64,000 nucleotides of DNA from Caryophanales bacterium UBA6259 (GCA_002441135.1 DJVJ01000038.1:115758-179757); one strand, 5' to 3'. Positions 51,424 through 60,400 are shown, counted from the first letter of the stretch. Translations and numbers: made by a program. The notes: generated by a model not told the origin, from the letters alone.

Positions 51424-52155
51424 GTGGGGAAATCTGTTTATGTACGTGGTAAGAAAAAAGAGGAATTTGTACACTCAGTCTTTGAAGATATTGCTGAGAA
51501 ATATGATTTAATGAATACTTTACTCAGCTTCAGACGTCACAAAAGCTGGCGCAATTTTACAATGAAGAAGATGAATGTTCAATTGGGTGAGACTGCTCTA
51601 GATGTTGCATGTGGTACTGCGGATTGGACAATCGCATTAGCAAAGGCTTCAAAAACAGGGAAAATTAAAGGTTTGGATTTTAGTCAAAATATGCTTAATG
51701 TTGGCAAGAAGAAAGTTGAAGAACTCGGATTTGCAGAACAAATTGAATTGATTCAAGGTAATGCAATGGAGATTCCATATGAGGATAATTCTTTTAATCA
51801 TGCGACCATTGGTTTTGCATTAAGAAATGTTCCTGATATAGAAAAAGTTTTATCGGAAATGATGAGAGTAGTAAAGCCAGGGGGAAAGGTAGTATCACTA
51901 GAGCTTTCAAAACCAACATGGCCACCTTTTCGAAAGCTTTACTTTTTTTACTTTTATAAACTATTACCTTTACTAGGCAAAATTTTTGCGGATCGTTTTG
52001 AACAATATGCTTGGTTGCCTGAATCTCTAACTAATTTTCCAGATCAACAAGAACTCGCGGATATTTTTAGGAAAGTAGGACTAAAAAACGTAGAGGTTTA
52101 TCCTTTAACAGGTGGAATAGCTGCACTTCATATTGGTTATAAAGAAGAGAAATAA
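51424..52155 (+). CDS. menG: Demethylmenaquinone methyltransferase
   Basis: Transfers a methyl group from SAM to demethylmenaquinone, the last step of menaquinone synthesis. The 243 residues have VHSVFEDIAEKYDLMN, SAM motif LDVACGTADWT, GLDFSQNMLNVG, and the UbiE/MenG signature FALRNVPD. The GTG start follows GGAGGG. It lies between the two prenyl synthase subunit genes (15 and 31 bases spacing), so ring methylation and tail synthesis are co-expressed. Confidence 0.95.
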   Translation: MGKSVYVRGKKKEEFVHSVFEDIAEKYDLMNTLLSFRRHKSWRNFTMKKMNVQLGETALDVACGTADWTIALAKASKTGKIKGLDFSQNMLNVGKKKVEELGFAEQIELIQGNAMEIPYEDNSFNHATIGFALRNVPDIEKVLSEMMRVVKPGGKVVSLELSKPTWPPFRKLYFFYFYKLLPLLGKIFADRFEQYAWLPESLTNFPDQQELADIFRKVGLKNVEVYPLTGGIAALHIGYKEEK

Positions 52156-52186
52156 ATAAAAAATTATAAAAATAAAGGTGGAGCAG

Positions 52187-53152
52187 ATGTCATTAATCGG
52201 TGTTTTCAACAAAGTGAAAAAAGATATAAAAGCAATTGAAAAGGAGATCTCTGAATCCATTTCAACTGATCAAAGAGATTTATATCTTGCTTCTACCCAC
52301 TTGTTAAAAGCAGGGGGAAAAAGAATTAGACCAATTTTTGTTTTACTTTCTGGTCGGTTTGGTGACTATAATTTTGAAAATGTAAAAAAAGTAGCGGCTT
52401 CGTTAGAGCTTATTCATATGGCTACCCTTGTTCATGATGATGTAATTGATGACGCTGAGAAAAGGCGTGGAGATTTAACGGTCAAAGCTCAATGGGATAA
52501 TAAGGTCGCCATGTATACTGGCGATTATTTATTGGCAGAGGCCTTGATGAAGATTACAGAGATTGAAAAACCGGAAATTCATCAAACTTTATCGAAATCT
52601 ATTGTGAGAATGTGTGAAGGAGAGATTGATCAAATTAGGGACTTTAATGATTGGAATCAATCCTTCAAAAATTATTTGCTTCGGATAAAAAGAAAGACTG
52701 CCCTTTTGATTGCAATATCTTGTAAACTAGGCGCACTTGTTACTGATGCAGATCCAAAAACGGTGCGTAGACTTTACCGTTATGGATATAATGTTGGGAT
52801 GGCCTTTCAAATAATAGATGATATTTTAGATTTCACTGGAACAACAGAACAGTTAGGTAAGCCGGCAGGTAGTGATTTAAGACAGGGTAATATTACACTA
52901 CCAGCACTTTATGCATTACACTATTCAAAGGAAAAAGATCTTTTACGAGAAATTATCAATAATAATCAATTAGAAGAAAAGATAGACGAAGTTATTACTA
53001 TTATTCGTCAATCGGAAGGAATTGAGTTTTCTAAAAAAATTGCACAGCAATATATTCAGAAGGCGAAAGATGCGGCACTGTCCTTGCAGAATATTCCAGA
53101 ACGTAAAATGCTTTTAGAAATAAGCGATTTTATTGGGGAAAGATCTTACTAA
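52187..53152 (+). CDS. hepT: Heptaprenyl diphosphate synthase component II
   Basis: Catalytic trans-prenyltransferase subunit. The 321-residue protein has the first aspartate-rich motif LVHDDVIDDAEKRRG, the second IDDILDF, KAGGKRIRP near the N-terminus and GDYLLAEAL. ATG 52187 follows AAAGGTGGAG; a GTG nine bases upstream overlaps this site and is less likely. Length matches HepT of B. subtilis. A terminator begins at the stop. Confidence 0.95.
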   Translation: MSLIGVFNKVKKDIKAIEKEISESISTDQRDLYLASTHLLKAGGKRIRPIFVLLSGRFGDYNFENVKKVAASLELIHMATLVHDDVIDDAEKRRGDLTVKAQWDNKVAMYTGDYLLAEALMKITEIEKPEIHQTLSKSIVRMCEGEIDQIRDFNDWNQSFKNYLLRIKRKTALLIAISCKLGALVTDADPKTVRRLYRYGYNVGMAFQIIDDILDFTGTTEQLGKPAGSDLRQGNITLPALYALHYSKEKDLLREIINNNQLEEKIDEVITIIRQSEGIEFSKKIAQQYIQKAKDAALSLQNIPERKMLLEISDFIGERSY

Positions 53153-53186
53153 AAGACTATTATAAAAATAGTCTTTTATTTTTTAT
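53151..53186 (+). terminator. Terminator after hepT
   Basis: AAAAGACTAT/ATAGTCTTTT with a seven-base loop and T-rich tail. Confidence 0.9.
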
Positions 53187-53284
53187 CATTTAAATTTTTC
53201 AGACTGTTGCAATAATATTAAAAATTTGTTAAAATTTCGTTGGCGATAAGATATAAACTTTATGAGAAAAAGTGGGGGAAAAAC

Positions 53285-53731
53285 ATGGAGAGAACGTTCT
53301 TAATGGTTAAACCAGATGGTGTACAAAGAAATTTAATTGGCGAAATTGTGGCTAAGTTTGAAAAAAAGGGCTTTCAGTTAGTTGGAGCTAAATTGATGAA
53401 GATTGATGAAGAGCTTGCAGGAAAGCATTATCAAGAGCATGTAGAGAAGCCATTTTTCGGTGAATTAGTAGATTTTATTACTTCTGGTCCTGTTTTTGCA
53501 ATGGTTTGGGAAGGAAACAATGTAGTTAGTGTTGCTAGAAATATGATGGGAAAAACCAACCCAGCTGAGGCTTTACAAGGTACTGTAAGAGGCGATTACG
53601 GTTTAACAGTTGGAATGAATATTATTCACGGTTCTGATTCAGTCGAGAGCGCTGTTCGTGAAATTGGTCTTTTTTTCAAGGAAGAAGAGCTATTATCCTA
53701 TGATAAAGTAATTAATCGTTGGGTTAAATAA
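53285..53731 (+). CDS. ndk: Nucleoside diphosphate kinase
   Basis: Balances nucleoside triphosphate pools by phosphoryl transfer through a histidine. The 148-residue protein has MERTFLMVKPDGVQRNLIGEI, RNMMGKTNPAEA and the active-site His in NIIHGSDS. ATG 53285 follows GTGGGGG; an upstream ATG would add an unrelated basic stretch. Position hepT-ndk-cheR-aroF is as in B. subtilis. Confidence 0.97.
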   Translation: MERTFLMVKPDGVQRNLIGEIVAKFEKKGFQLVGAKLMKIDEELAGKHYQEHVEKPFFGELVDFITSGPVFAMVWEGNNVVSVARNMMGKTNPAEALQGTVRGDYGLTVGMNIIHGSDSVESAVREIGLFFKEEELLSYDKVINRWVK

Positions 53732-53758
53732 TAATTCTTAAAATAATATGATATAACT

Positions 53759-53786
53759 TAAGCATCCATGATCTGGATGCTTTTTT
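53759..53786 (+). terminator. Terminator after ndk
   Basis: AAGCATCC/GGATGCTT with a seven-base loop and T-run. Confidence 0.92.
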
Positions 53787-53861
53787 AATACAAGGATTTT
53801 AGGATTCTTTCGCGAATATACATAATGGAATATTGATTACAAACTAAGAGGAGAAGGCTAG

Positions 53862-54650
53862 ATGACCAATTTAGATAATGATTACTTACAATTCATTCAA
53901 TTATTTAAAAAGAAAACAGGAATCGACTTAAGCGCTTATAAAGAGGCGCAAATGAAAAGAAGGTTGACCTCTCTAAGAAATAAACGAGGGTTTGATAGCT
54001 TCAATGAATACTTTCAGGCGATAAACAAGGATGAGAAACTCTATTATGAGCTACTAGATCGGATGACAATAAATGTATCTGAGTTTTTCAGAAATTCAGG
54101 AAGATGGCATGTTTTAGGAGAAAAAATTATTCCTTTATTAATAAATAGTAAGCCTCTAAAACTTTGGAGTGCAGCATGCTCAACAGGCGAAGAGCCTTAT
54201 TCATTAACCATGTTAATGAAGCATCAATTTCCACATGTAAATTTTGACCTAGTTGCCACAGATATTGATGATGGAGCAATAAAGAAAGCAAAGGAAGGAA
54301 TTTATGGAGAAAAAGCAATAGCCGAGGTTCCAAAACCTATTTTATCTAAATATTTTATGGTGAAAGAGAGTTTATATCATGTTTTACCAGAAATTAAAAA
54401 TAAAGTGGTTTATCGTAAACATAATCTTTTATCAGATCAATTTGAACCTAATTTAGATTTAATTATTTGCCGAAATGTGATGATTTATTTTACTGAAGAA
54501 GCAAAACATGAATTATATCAAAAATTTAGTGATGCTTTAAAGCCTGGTGGTATCTTGTTTGTTGGAAGTACAGAGCAAATTTTTAATCCAAGGCAATATA
54601 ATCTTGAAGCAATTGACACATTTTTTTATCGAAAAAACAGTTCTCTCTAA
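53862..54650 (+). CDS. cheR: Chemotaxis protein methyltransferase CheR
   Basis: CheR methylates glutamates on chemoreceptors using SAM. The 262-residue protein has the N-terminal helical domain (GIDLSAYKEAQMKRRL, MTINVSEFFRN) and SAM domain with SAACSTGEEPYSLTML, VATDIDD and LIICRNVMIYF. The terminal receptor-docking pentapeptide module is not obvious. AGAGGAG precedes the ATG. No other chemotaxis gene is nearby, as also in B. subtilis. Confidence 0.95.
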   Translation: MTNLDNDYLQFIQLFKKKTGIDLSAYKEAQMKRRLTSLRNKRGFDSFNEYFQAINKDEKLYYELLDRMTINVSEFFRNSGRWHVLGEKIIPLLINSKPLKLWSAACSTGEEPYSLTMLMKHQFPHVNFDLVATDIDDGAIKKAKEGIYGEKAIAEVPKPILSKYFMVKESLYHVLPEIKNKVVYRKHNLLSDQFEPNLDLIICRNVMIYFTEEAKHELYQKFSDALKPGGILFVGSTEQIFNPRQYNLEAIDTFFYRKNSSL

Positions 54651-54729
54651 TTGAAAAATTTGGTACACTACGGTTATTAATATTTTAAGATTCTTTTAAC
54701 TTTTCAGAATAAGGATTGGGAGAGTTTAT

Positions 54730-55023
54730 ATGATGAGTTTAATTTGTAGTGTACTAGTTGCTGTAATTTTTTATCGATTAGGGATTAAAAGTTTATTTAG
54801 AAGTCGTATTCTTGCAGATAAGAACGCGGACTTAATTGCATATGCTAGCCTAATGCTAAGTGGTGTCACTATTGCACAATATATAACTATTGAATTTATT
54901 CCATACTTATTTCATCCATCATATTGGGAGTTTGTATTTATCGCTACCCTTGCTTCTATATTAACCGGTGAATATATTTATTATAGAAATTTTCATCTAA
55001 TAAAAAGAGCTTTAAATCAGTAA
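54730..55023 (+). CDS. Small membrane protein, unknown
   Basis: The 97-residue protein has three hydrophobic segments (LICSVLVAVIFYRL; LIAYASLMLSGVTIAQYI; FVFIATLASILTGEYIYY), with basic residues between them (SLFRSRILADKNAD). It starts at ATG 54730 behind GGGAGAG. Family not recognised. Confidence 0.6.
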   Translation: MMSLICSVLVAVIFYRLGIKSLFRSRILADKNADLIAYASLMLSGVTIAQYITIEFIPYLFHPSYWEFVFIATLASILTGEYIYYRNFHLIKRALNQ

Positions 55024-55098
55024 AAATTGCATGAGGTATAAGATTGGTTCTTTTGTCCTATACTAATTATCAATAGAATCCTTCTGCGGAGGTATACA

Positions 55099-55230
55099 AT
55101 GGACAAAAGAATAATTGTTGATGCCTATTATCGTGGTTTAATTACGAAAGAAGAATGTACAAAGTTACTTGGCTTTGATCCAACTCTACTAGAGCATGAA
55201 AATGAAGGATATAGGACTAGTAACGCATAA
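55099..55230 (+). CDS. 43-residue microprotein
   Basis: A short frame with an excellent ribosome site (GCGGAGGT, spacing seven) from ATG 55099 to TAA 55228-55230. It encodes a charged protein opening MDKRIIVDAYYRGLITKEEC, with a helix-like centre and LLGFDP. A 19-bp terminator stem follows about 20 bases later, supporting a real small gene between the membrane protein and aroF. The sequence resembles a short helix-turn-helix fragment, but I assign no function. Confidence 0.6.
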   Translation: MDKRIIVDAYYRGLITKEECTKLLGFDPTLLEHENEGYRTSNA

Positions 55231-55252
55231 CACCAATGAGTTTAGGGCGTTA

Positions 55253-55305
55253 AAGAAAAGGTTTAGATTAGCAGAAGCGACTAATCTAAACCTTTTCTTA
55301 TTTTA
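55253..55305 (+). terminator. Terminator after the 43-residue gene
   Basis: Perfect 19-bp stem (AAGAAAAGGTTTAGATTAG and its complement) with a nine-base loop and T-rich tail. Confidence 0.92.
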
Positions 55306-55400
55306 TTGAATAGGAAAGCATAAAATTTCCTTAAATATAGTATAAAATTTACAGATTTTATAATATAATTATTTTTAAAATTATTTAGGAGGGCTTCTTA

Positions 55401-56570
55401 ATGAAGTTTCTAACGGCTGGAGAATCACATGGACCACAATTAACTGCCATAATTGAAGGAATTCCAAGTGGATTTACTATATCAATTGATAAAATAAACC
55501 GGATTTTGAAAAAGAGACAGGGCGGTTATGGTAGAGGAAGAAGAATGGAAATTGAAAGTGACCAAGTGACAATTTTAAGTGGTGTGCGATTTGGTAAAAC
55601 AACAGGTGCTCCAGTAACTTTGGCGATTGAGAATAAAGACTACTCACATTGGAAAAAAATAATGAGTATTTATTCAGAAGACGAAAACAATGAGAGGAGG
55701 GTTTCCAAGCCAAGACCAGGTCATGCAGATTTAAATGGAGGGCTAAAGTACAATTTGAAGGATTTAAGAGATGTTCTAGAACGCTCTAGTGCAAGGGAAA
55801 CAGCAATTCGTGTTGCAGTCGGTGCTTTAGCACGACAACTATTGGAACCCTTTCAAATTCACTTTTTAAGTCATGTTATTAATATAGGTGGAATAACCGC
55901 TGATAGTTATCTGGAGCTAGAGCTTACTAGCTTAGAAGAAATGAAAAATCAAATTGAAGAATCAGAGGTTCGTTGTATAAGTCCGCACAAAAGTGCGGAG
56001 ATGATAAAAGTAATAGATAGGGCCAAAACCAATGGGGATACAGTTGGAGGAATAGTAGAGGTAGTAGTAACTGGTATACCAGTTGGTTTAGGCAGTCACG
56101 TCCATTGGGATCGTAAATTAGACGGAAGATTAGGTCAAGCAATCTTAAGTATTCAAGCCTTTAAAGGAGTAGAAATTGGAATAGGGTTTGATGCTGCCAA
56201 TCGTTTTGGTTCAGAGGTTCATGATGAAATTGTTTACTCAAAAGAAAGAGGCTTTTATCGGGTAACCAATCGGGCAGGGGGGATTGAAGGGGGAATGTCC
56301 ACAGGAGAACCTATTGTGGTTCGAGGAATCATGAAACCAATCCCTACATTGTACAAGCCGCTGTATAGTGTCGATATAGACACCAAAGAGCCTTTTCAAG
56401 CAAGTATTGAGCGGTCAGATGCTTGTGCAGTGCCTGCAGCAAGTATAGTGGCAGAAAATGTGATAGCATTTGAAATAGCGAATCATTTTTTTGAAAAGTT
56501 TTCTGGAGATTCTTATCAAGAAATTAAAGGGCAATTTGAAATCTTTCAAAGCCAAGTAAAGGAATATTAG
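55401..56570 (+). CDS. aroF: Chorismate synthase
   Basis: Last step of the common aromatic pathway (5-enolpyruvylshikimate-3-phosphate to chorismate), needing reduced FMN. The 389 residues show GESHGPQLTAIIEGIPSG, QGGYGRGRRMEIE, RPGHADLNGGLKY, RSSARETAIRVAVGA and RSDACAVPAASIVAE. In E. coli naming this is aroC. AGGAGGG precedes the ATG, and aroB starts two bases after the stop. Chorismate here also feeds menaquinone synthesis. Confidence 0.96.
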   Translation: MKFLTAGESHGPQLTAIIEGIPSGFTISIDKINRILKKRQGGYGRGRRMEIESDQVTILSGVRFGKTTGAPVTLAIENKDYSHWKKIMSIYSEDENNERRVSKPRPGHADLNGGLKYNLKDLRDVLERSSARETAIRVAVGALARQLLEPFQIHFLSHVINIGGITADSYLELELTSLEEMKNQIEESEVRCISPHKSAEMIKVIDRAKTNGDTVGGIVEVVVTGIPVGLGSHVHWDRKLDGRLGQAILSIQAFKGVEIGIGFDAANRFGSEVHDEIVYSKERGFYRVTNRAGGIEGGMSTGEPIVVRGIMKPIPTLYKPLYSVDIDTKEPFQASIERSDACAVPAASIVAENVIAFEIANHFFEKFSGDSYQEIKGQFEIFQSQVKEY

Positions 56571-56571
56571 G

Positions 56572-57654
56572 ATGAAGATTTTAGAGGTAAAAACTACCCA
56601 ACGACAATACCCTATGATAATTGGAACTGATGTAGTAAATAATATCGAAGATTTTTTAAAGAGTGTGAGTATTACCACCAACAGAAAGCTATTATTAATT
56701 ACTGACCAGCAGATTGAAAAATTGTATGGGGACAAAGTTAGGAAGCTATTATTGAATTACAACTTATTTTCTTATGTTGTAAGCCAAGGTGAGAATTCAA
56801 AGTCTCTAAGTCAGATTGAAAAAATCATAACCTATGCTATAGAAAACGGATTGGATCGTTCCTCTGTAATTATTGCATTAGGAGGAGGAATGATAGGAGA
56901 TTTAGCAGGCTTTGCAGCAGCAATCTATATGAGAGGGATTGAGTTTGTTCAAATCCCTACTACCATCTTAGCTCATGATAGTAGTATAGGTGGAAAGGTT
57001 GCCGTGAATCATTCTTTAGGTAAAAATATGATTGGTGCTTTTCATCAACCTAAATTGGTGATTTATGATACTTCTTTTTTAAAAACATTACCTATAAAAG
57101 AAGTGAAATCGGGTTTAGCAGAATTAATAAAGCATGGTTTAATTAAAGATAAAGAGTTTGTCGAGTGGCTAGTTAAATATTCTGTGGAATTAACTCAATT
57201 AAGGGTAGATTATTTAAACGAGGCCTTATATAGAGGTTCGAAAATCAAGGCAGATGTCGTTTATGAGGATGAACATGAATTAGGAATTCGGGCAATACTT
57301 AATTTTGGTCATACGTTTGGCCATGTTATAGAGTCTATTTCTAATTATCAATATTCTCATGGAGAAGGAGTAGCCATTGGAATGATTTATGCCGCGAGGA
57401 TTGCTAATGAAATGGGGTTAATTTCCTATGATTTAGTGGAACAATATATCGCGTTAATACAAAAGTTCGGTTTACCAACAACGATTCCCACGCATTATCA
57501 AGCTACTGAAATGCTAGCGATTATGTTAAGGGATAAAAAATTTGAGCAACATCAAATAAGAATGGTCTTACCAACTGAAATAGGTAAAGTAGAAATTGTA
57601 AAAGGGATATCTAAGGAGTTTCTTTTAAAGGTAATGGAGGATGTAAAAGGATAG
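56572..57654 (+). CDS. aroB: 3-dehydroquinate synthase
   Basis: Cyclises DAHP to 3-dehydroquinate with NAD and a divalent metal. The 360-residue protein has GGGMIGDLAGFAAAIYMRG, PTTILAHDSSIGGKVAVN, SGLAELIKHGLI and the metal histidines in NFGHTFGHVIE. It starts immediately after aroF with no separate ribosome site, so expression depends on coupling. Nothing unusual. Confidence 0.96.
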   Translation: MKILEVKTTQRQYPMIIGTDVVNNIEDFLKSVSITTNRKLLLITDQQIEKLYGDKVRKLLLNYNLFSYVVSQGENSKSLSQIEKIITYAIENGLDRSSVIIALGGGMIGDLAGFAAAIYMRGIEFVQIPTTILAHDSSIGGKVAVNHSLGKNMIGAFHQPKLVIYDTSFLKTLPIKEVKSGLAELIKHGLIKDKEFVEWLVKYSVELTQLRVDYLNEALYRGSKIKADVVYEDEHELGIRAILNFGHTFGHVIESISNYQYSHGEGVAIGMIYAARIANEMGLISYDLVEQYIALIQKFGLPTTIPTHYQATEMLAIMLRDKKFEQHQIRMVLPTEIGKVEIVKGISKEFLLKVMEDVKG

Positions 57655-57666
57655 GAGGAAGAAAAG

Positions 57667-58950
57667 ATGGAGATGAGGATTAATCCGGTTTCTTCAATTA
57701 GAGGGACTATCATAGTACCAGGAGATAAATCGATTTCACATCGTTCAATAATGTTGGGTTCCTTGTCGACTGGAATTACTAGGATAGAAGGATTTCTTAA
57801 TGGTGAAGATTGCTTAAGTACAATTAATGTTTTTCGGCAGCTTGGTATTGCAATTGATAGAATTGCTGAAACCTCCTATCAAATAGAAGGTAAGGGATTA
57901 AACTCTTTAAAAGAACCAGATCAGGTTCTTGATGTTGGTAATTCTGGCACTACTATTCGTTTAACAACGGGTATCCTTGCAGGACAAAATTTCCATAGTG
58001 TTATTACCGGGGATGAATCAATTATTAAAAGACCAATGAAACGAGTGACTGATCCTTTAAAAGCAATGGGTGCAATCATTGATGGAAAGGAGCAAGGAAG
58101 ATTGGCTCCTTTATCGATTAGGGGTGGCACTTTAAAGGGAATTACTTATCATTCACCAGTTGCAAGTGCACAAGTAAAATCAGCATTGTTGTTTGCAGGT
58201 CTTTTCGCTGATCAACAGACAGTCATTACAGAACCTTCCTTATCAAGAGACCATAGTGAAAAAATGCTAAAACAGTTTGGTGCTAAATTAGAAATAAAGG
58301 ATCAACAAGTAACGATTTGGCCTAATCCTAAATTAGAAGGACAGCATTTACAGATACCAGCGGACTTTTCATCAGCAGCTTTCTTTATTGCAGCTGCACT
58401 ATTAGTGCCTAATAGTGAATTAAGAATCAAAAATGTAGGAGTAAATCCTACTCGTATTGGTTTTTTAGAGGCTGTTAAACTAATGAAAGGTAATATCGAA
58501 ATGGAGAATTTGCGGTATTATGGGGAAGAGCCTGTTGCAGATATTGTAGTGCAGTCTAGTCAGCTTGAAGCCATTACTTTGGATGGAGAATGGATACCTA
58601 AATTAATTGATGAACTTCCTTTATTTGCTGTCTTAGCAAGTCAAGCAGAGGGGATAACTAGAGTAGAGGATGCAGAGGAGCTTAGAGTAAAGGAAACAGA
58701 TCGAATTAGTACTATTATTAGCGAAATGAATAATGTGGGTGTTGTAATGGAAGAACTGAAGGATGGTTTTGTTGTTCAAGGAAAGCAAGCTATTCTTGGT
58801 GGAAGAGTAGACACTCATTTTGACCATCGAATTGGAATGGCTATGGCTATAGCTGGATTAATTGCTAAGGAACCAATTATAGTGGATAATTGGGAGGCAA
58901 TCAATATTTCATTCCCAAGTTTTATGAAAATATTAGATGAAGTAATTTAA
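57667..58950 (+). CDS. aroA: 3-phosphoshikimate 1-carboxyvinyltransferase (EPSP synthase)
   Basis: Adds enolpyruvate to shikimate-3-phosphate. The 427-residue protein has PGDKSISHRSIMLGSLS, the LDVGNSGTTIRL loop, GDESIIKRPMKRVTDPL, ASAQVKSALLFAGL and KETDRI. In Bacillus naming this is aroE. Here it follows aroB by 12 bases; in B. subtilis aroH, trpEDCFBA, hisC and tyrA lie between aroB and this gene. GGAGGAAG is the ribosome site. Confidence 0.96.
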   Translation: MEMRINPVSSIRGTIIVPGDKSISHRSIMLGSLSTGITRIEGFLNGEDCLSTINVFRQLGIAIDRIAETSYQIEGKGLNSLKEPDQVLDVGNSGTTIRLTTGILAGQNFHSVITGDESIIKRPMKRVTDPLKAMGAIIDGKEQGRLAPLSIRGGTLKGITYHSPVASAQVKSALLFAGLFADQQTVITEPSLSRDHSEKMLKQFGAKLEIKDQQVTIWPNPKLEGQHLQIPADFSSAAFFIAAALLVPNSELRIKNVGVNPTRIGFLEAVKLMKGNIEMENLRYYGEEPVADIVVQSSQLEAITLDGEWIPKLIDELPLFAVLASQAEGITRVEDAEELRVKETDRISTIISEMNNVGVVMEELKDGFVVQGKQAILGGRVDTHFDHRIGMAMAIAGLIAKEPIIVDNWEAINISFPSFMKILDEVI

Positions 58951-58988
58951 TAATAATTATAAATATTTAAAATATTCAGAATATTATA

Positions 58989-59017
58989 TTGACTTTAAAT
59001 TAAACTGTTTTTATACT
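58989..59017 (+). promoter_or_regulatory. Strong sigma-A promoter of the structured RNA
   Basis: TTGACT (58989-58994) and TATACT (59012-59017), 17-base spacer, the best sigma-A match in the window. Confidence 0.8.
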
Positions 59018-59019
59018 AT

Positions 59020-59108
59020 GGATAGGAAGGTTGGTTTCTCTCCGCTCCTATCCTACTTGTATTATATCGGATGTACCGATGCCACACATGTAAAGGTGTG
59101 GTTTTTTT
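59020..59108 (+). ncRNA. Candidate structured small RNA or leader attenuator
   Basis: After the promoter come GGATAGGA/TCCTATCC (59020-59027 with 59045-59052) with a CU-rich loop (TTTCTCTCCGC), a small hairpin ATCGG-ATGTA-CCGAT (59066-59080), and a terminator CCACAC/GTGTGG (59082-59101) with seven T. AUGUA appears in the loops of the last two hairpins. No family is recognised. It may be a free small RNA of about 85 bases or a terminated leader of the ECF sigma operon 185 bases downstream. The start of transcription is expected near 59020-59025. Confidence 0.6.
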
Positions 59109-59205
59109 GTTTTTCACAAAATTATTTATTGACGAGGTACTGCATTAAAAGATATTCTAAAATAGATAGTATTTCATATAATATTTACGGTATTTAATAT
59201 ACAGA

Positions 59206-59231
59206 CGAAACTTTCCTCGTTCAGTGAAGTC
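59206..59231 (+). promoter_or_regulatory. Candidate ECF-type promoter of the sigma gene
   Basis: CGAAAC (59206-59211), 16 bases, AGTC (59228-59231), close to the Bacillus ECF consensus TGAAAC-N16-CGTC. This would permit autoregulation. A second, sigma-A-like pair TTGACG/TATTCT lies near 59130-59160. Confidence 0.5.
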
Positions 59232-59292
59232 TATATAAAAGAGATAGATTAGACTAACTGTCTGGGAATTCGGACCTAAAGGGGGTTCTCGA

Positions 59293-59874
59293 ATGACTGA
59301 TTCTCAAATTATACGTGAAATTAAGGATGGCAATATAGAGTTATATGCTGTATTAATTCAACGATATGAAAAAAAGATTAATTCTTTTATCCATCATTTG
59401 ATAGGAAGTAATCGGGCAGATATTTTCCCGGAAGATTTATGCCAGGAAACATTTTATAAAGCATTTAAAAGTTTACATACATTTAGAGATGAGGATGCTA
59501 CATTTCAAACATGGTTGTATACTATTGCGAGAAATAGTACATTAAGTGAACTAAGAAAATTAAAGCATAAGGAAGTTTTAATAGATGATCATCAGCAGTT
59601 AGCGCAAACCGCTACTCATTTACTGCCAGAACAAGAAATACTAAAAAATGAAAAAGTACAAAAGGTAAGAGAAGCAATTAATAGTTTACCAGAAAATCAA
59701 CGTTCTGCCCTCATACTTAGAGAATATGAACAGCTTGATTATAAAGAAATAGCACTAATTCTCAATTCTACTGTAAGTGCTGTAAAGTCACTATTATTTA
59801 GAGCGAGAACTAGTATTAAAGATCAATTAGAGTCTTATATATTTGAAAATCATCTACCAGAATTTGAAGTGTAA
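59293..59874 (+). CDS. ECF-type RNA polymerase sigma factor
   Basis: The 193-residue protein has sigma region 2 (LIQRYEKKINSFIHHL, PEDLCQETFYKAFKSLHTF, TWLYTIARN) and region 4 (INSLPENQRSALILREYEQLDYKEIA, VKSLLFRARTSIK). It would redirect RNA polymerase in response to envelope stress. AAAGGGGG precedes the ATG. The next gene encodes a membrane protein that is a candidate anti-sigma factor. B. subtilis has sigX-rsiX after resE, not here; which Bacillus sigma is the counterpart is unclear. Confidence 0.92.
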   Translation: MTDSQIIREIKDGNIELYAVLIQRYEKKINSFIHHLIGSNRADIFPEDLCQETFYKAFKSLHTFRDEDATFQTWLYTIARNSTLSELRKLKHKEVLIDDHQQLAQTATHLLPEQEILKNEKVQKVREAINSLPENQRSALILREYEQLDYKEIALILNSTVSAVKSLLFRARTSIKDQLESYIFENHLPEFEV

Positions 59875-59922
59875 TTGAATCACTACTCACTTTGGATAAA
59901 CTATTAGAAAGAAAGTGGAAAA

Positions 59923-60390
59923 ATGGTACCCAAAGAATATCATCCTTCAACAGCTACAAGTGATATATCTAAAATGGTAATGGAGAAAATTAAAACAGAA
60001 AATAAATGGTCCTTCCCAGAATATCAGCAAAATAAAAAGAAGAGCCTATCAAACACAAAGGTTTTAAGCTCATCACTAATTATTGTGTTTTTATTAGTTA
60101 TCGCAATGAGCTTTATCGTTGTTCCTCCAAATCAGGAGAAAGCAGCAAATGATTTTGCCAAGCCCCAAGAGCTTGTTACTTTGATTAATGCTACTGCCTT
60201 TGCAAAATCCTTATCCAATATCGATTTCACTGAAATAAATGAAGGAATGGTTGCAAGTATTGGGGAACCTGCAGTATATGACACTACCCCATATAATTGG
60301 TTTCAAATTTTAATCATTTTAATTATCCTAGGTAGCTCAATGATAATATTATTTATTAGTTGGTTATCTAGAGAAGAAAATCAACCATAA
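59923..60390 (+). CDS. Candidate anti-sigma membrane protein
   Basis: The 155-residue protein follows the ECF gene by 48 bases. It has a cytoplasmic N-terminus (about 1-45), two membrane helices (LIIVFLLVIAMSFIVV, about 51-67; FQILIILIILGSSMIILFI, about 127-146) and an outer loop of about 60 residues. The N-terminal part lacks the HxxxCxxC zinc motif of common anti-sigma factors, so the role rests on gene order and topology. Ribosome site AGAAAGTGG. Confidence 0.6.
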   Translation: MVPKEYHPSTATSDISKMVMEKIKTENKWSFPEYQQNKKKSLSNTKVLSSSLIIVFLLVIAMSFIVVPPNQEKAANDFAKPQELVTLINATAFAKSLSNIDFTEINEGMVASIGEPAVYDTTPYNWFQILIILIILGSSMIILFISWLSREENQP

Positions 60391-60400
60391 AAATTTTTAA

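Noticed and set aside
58951..59112. TRAP-binding leader after aroA
   Set aside because: No run of GAG/TAG repeats is present; the region instead shows hairpins and a terminator.
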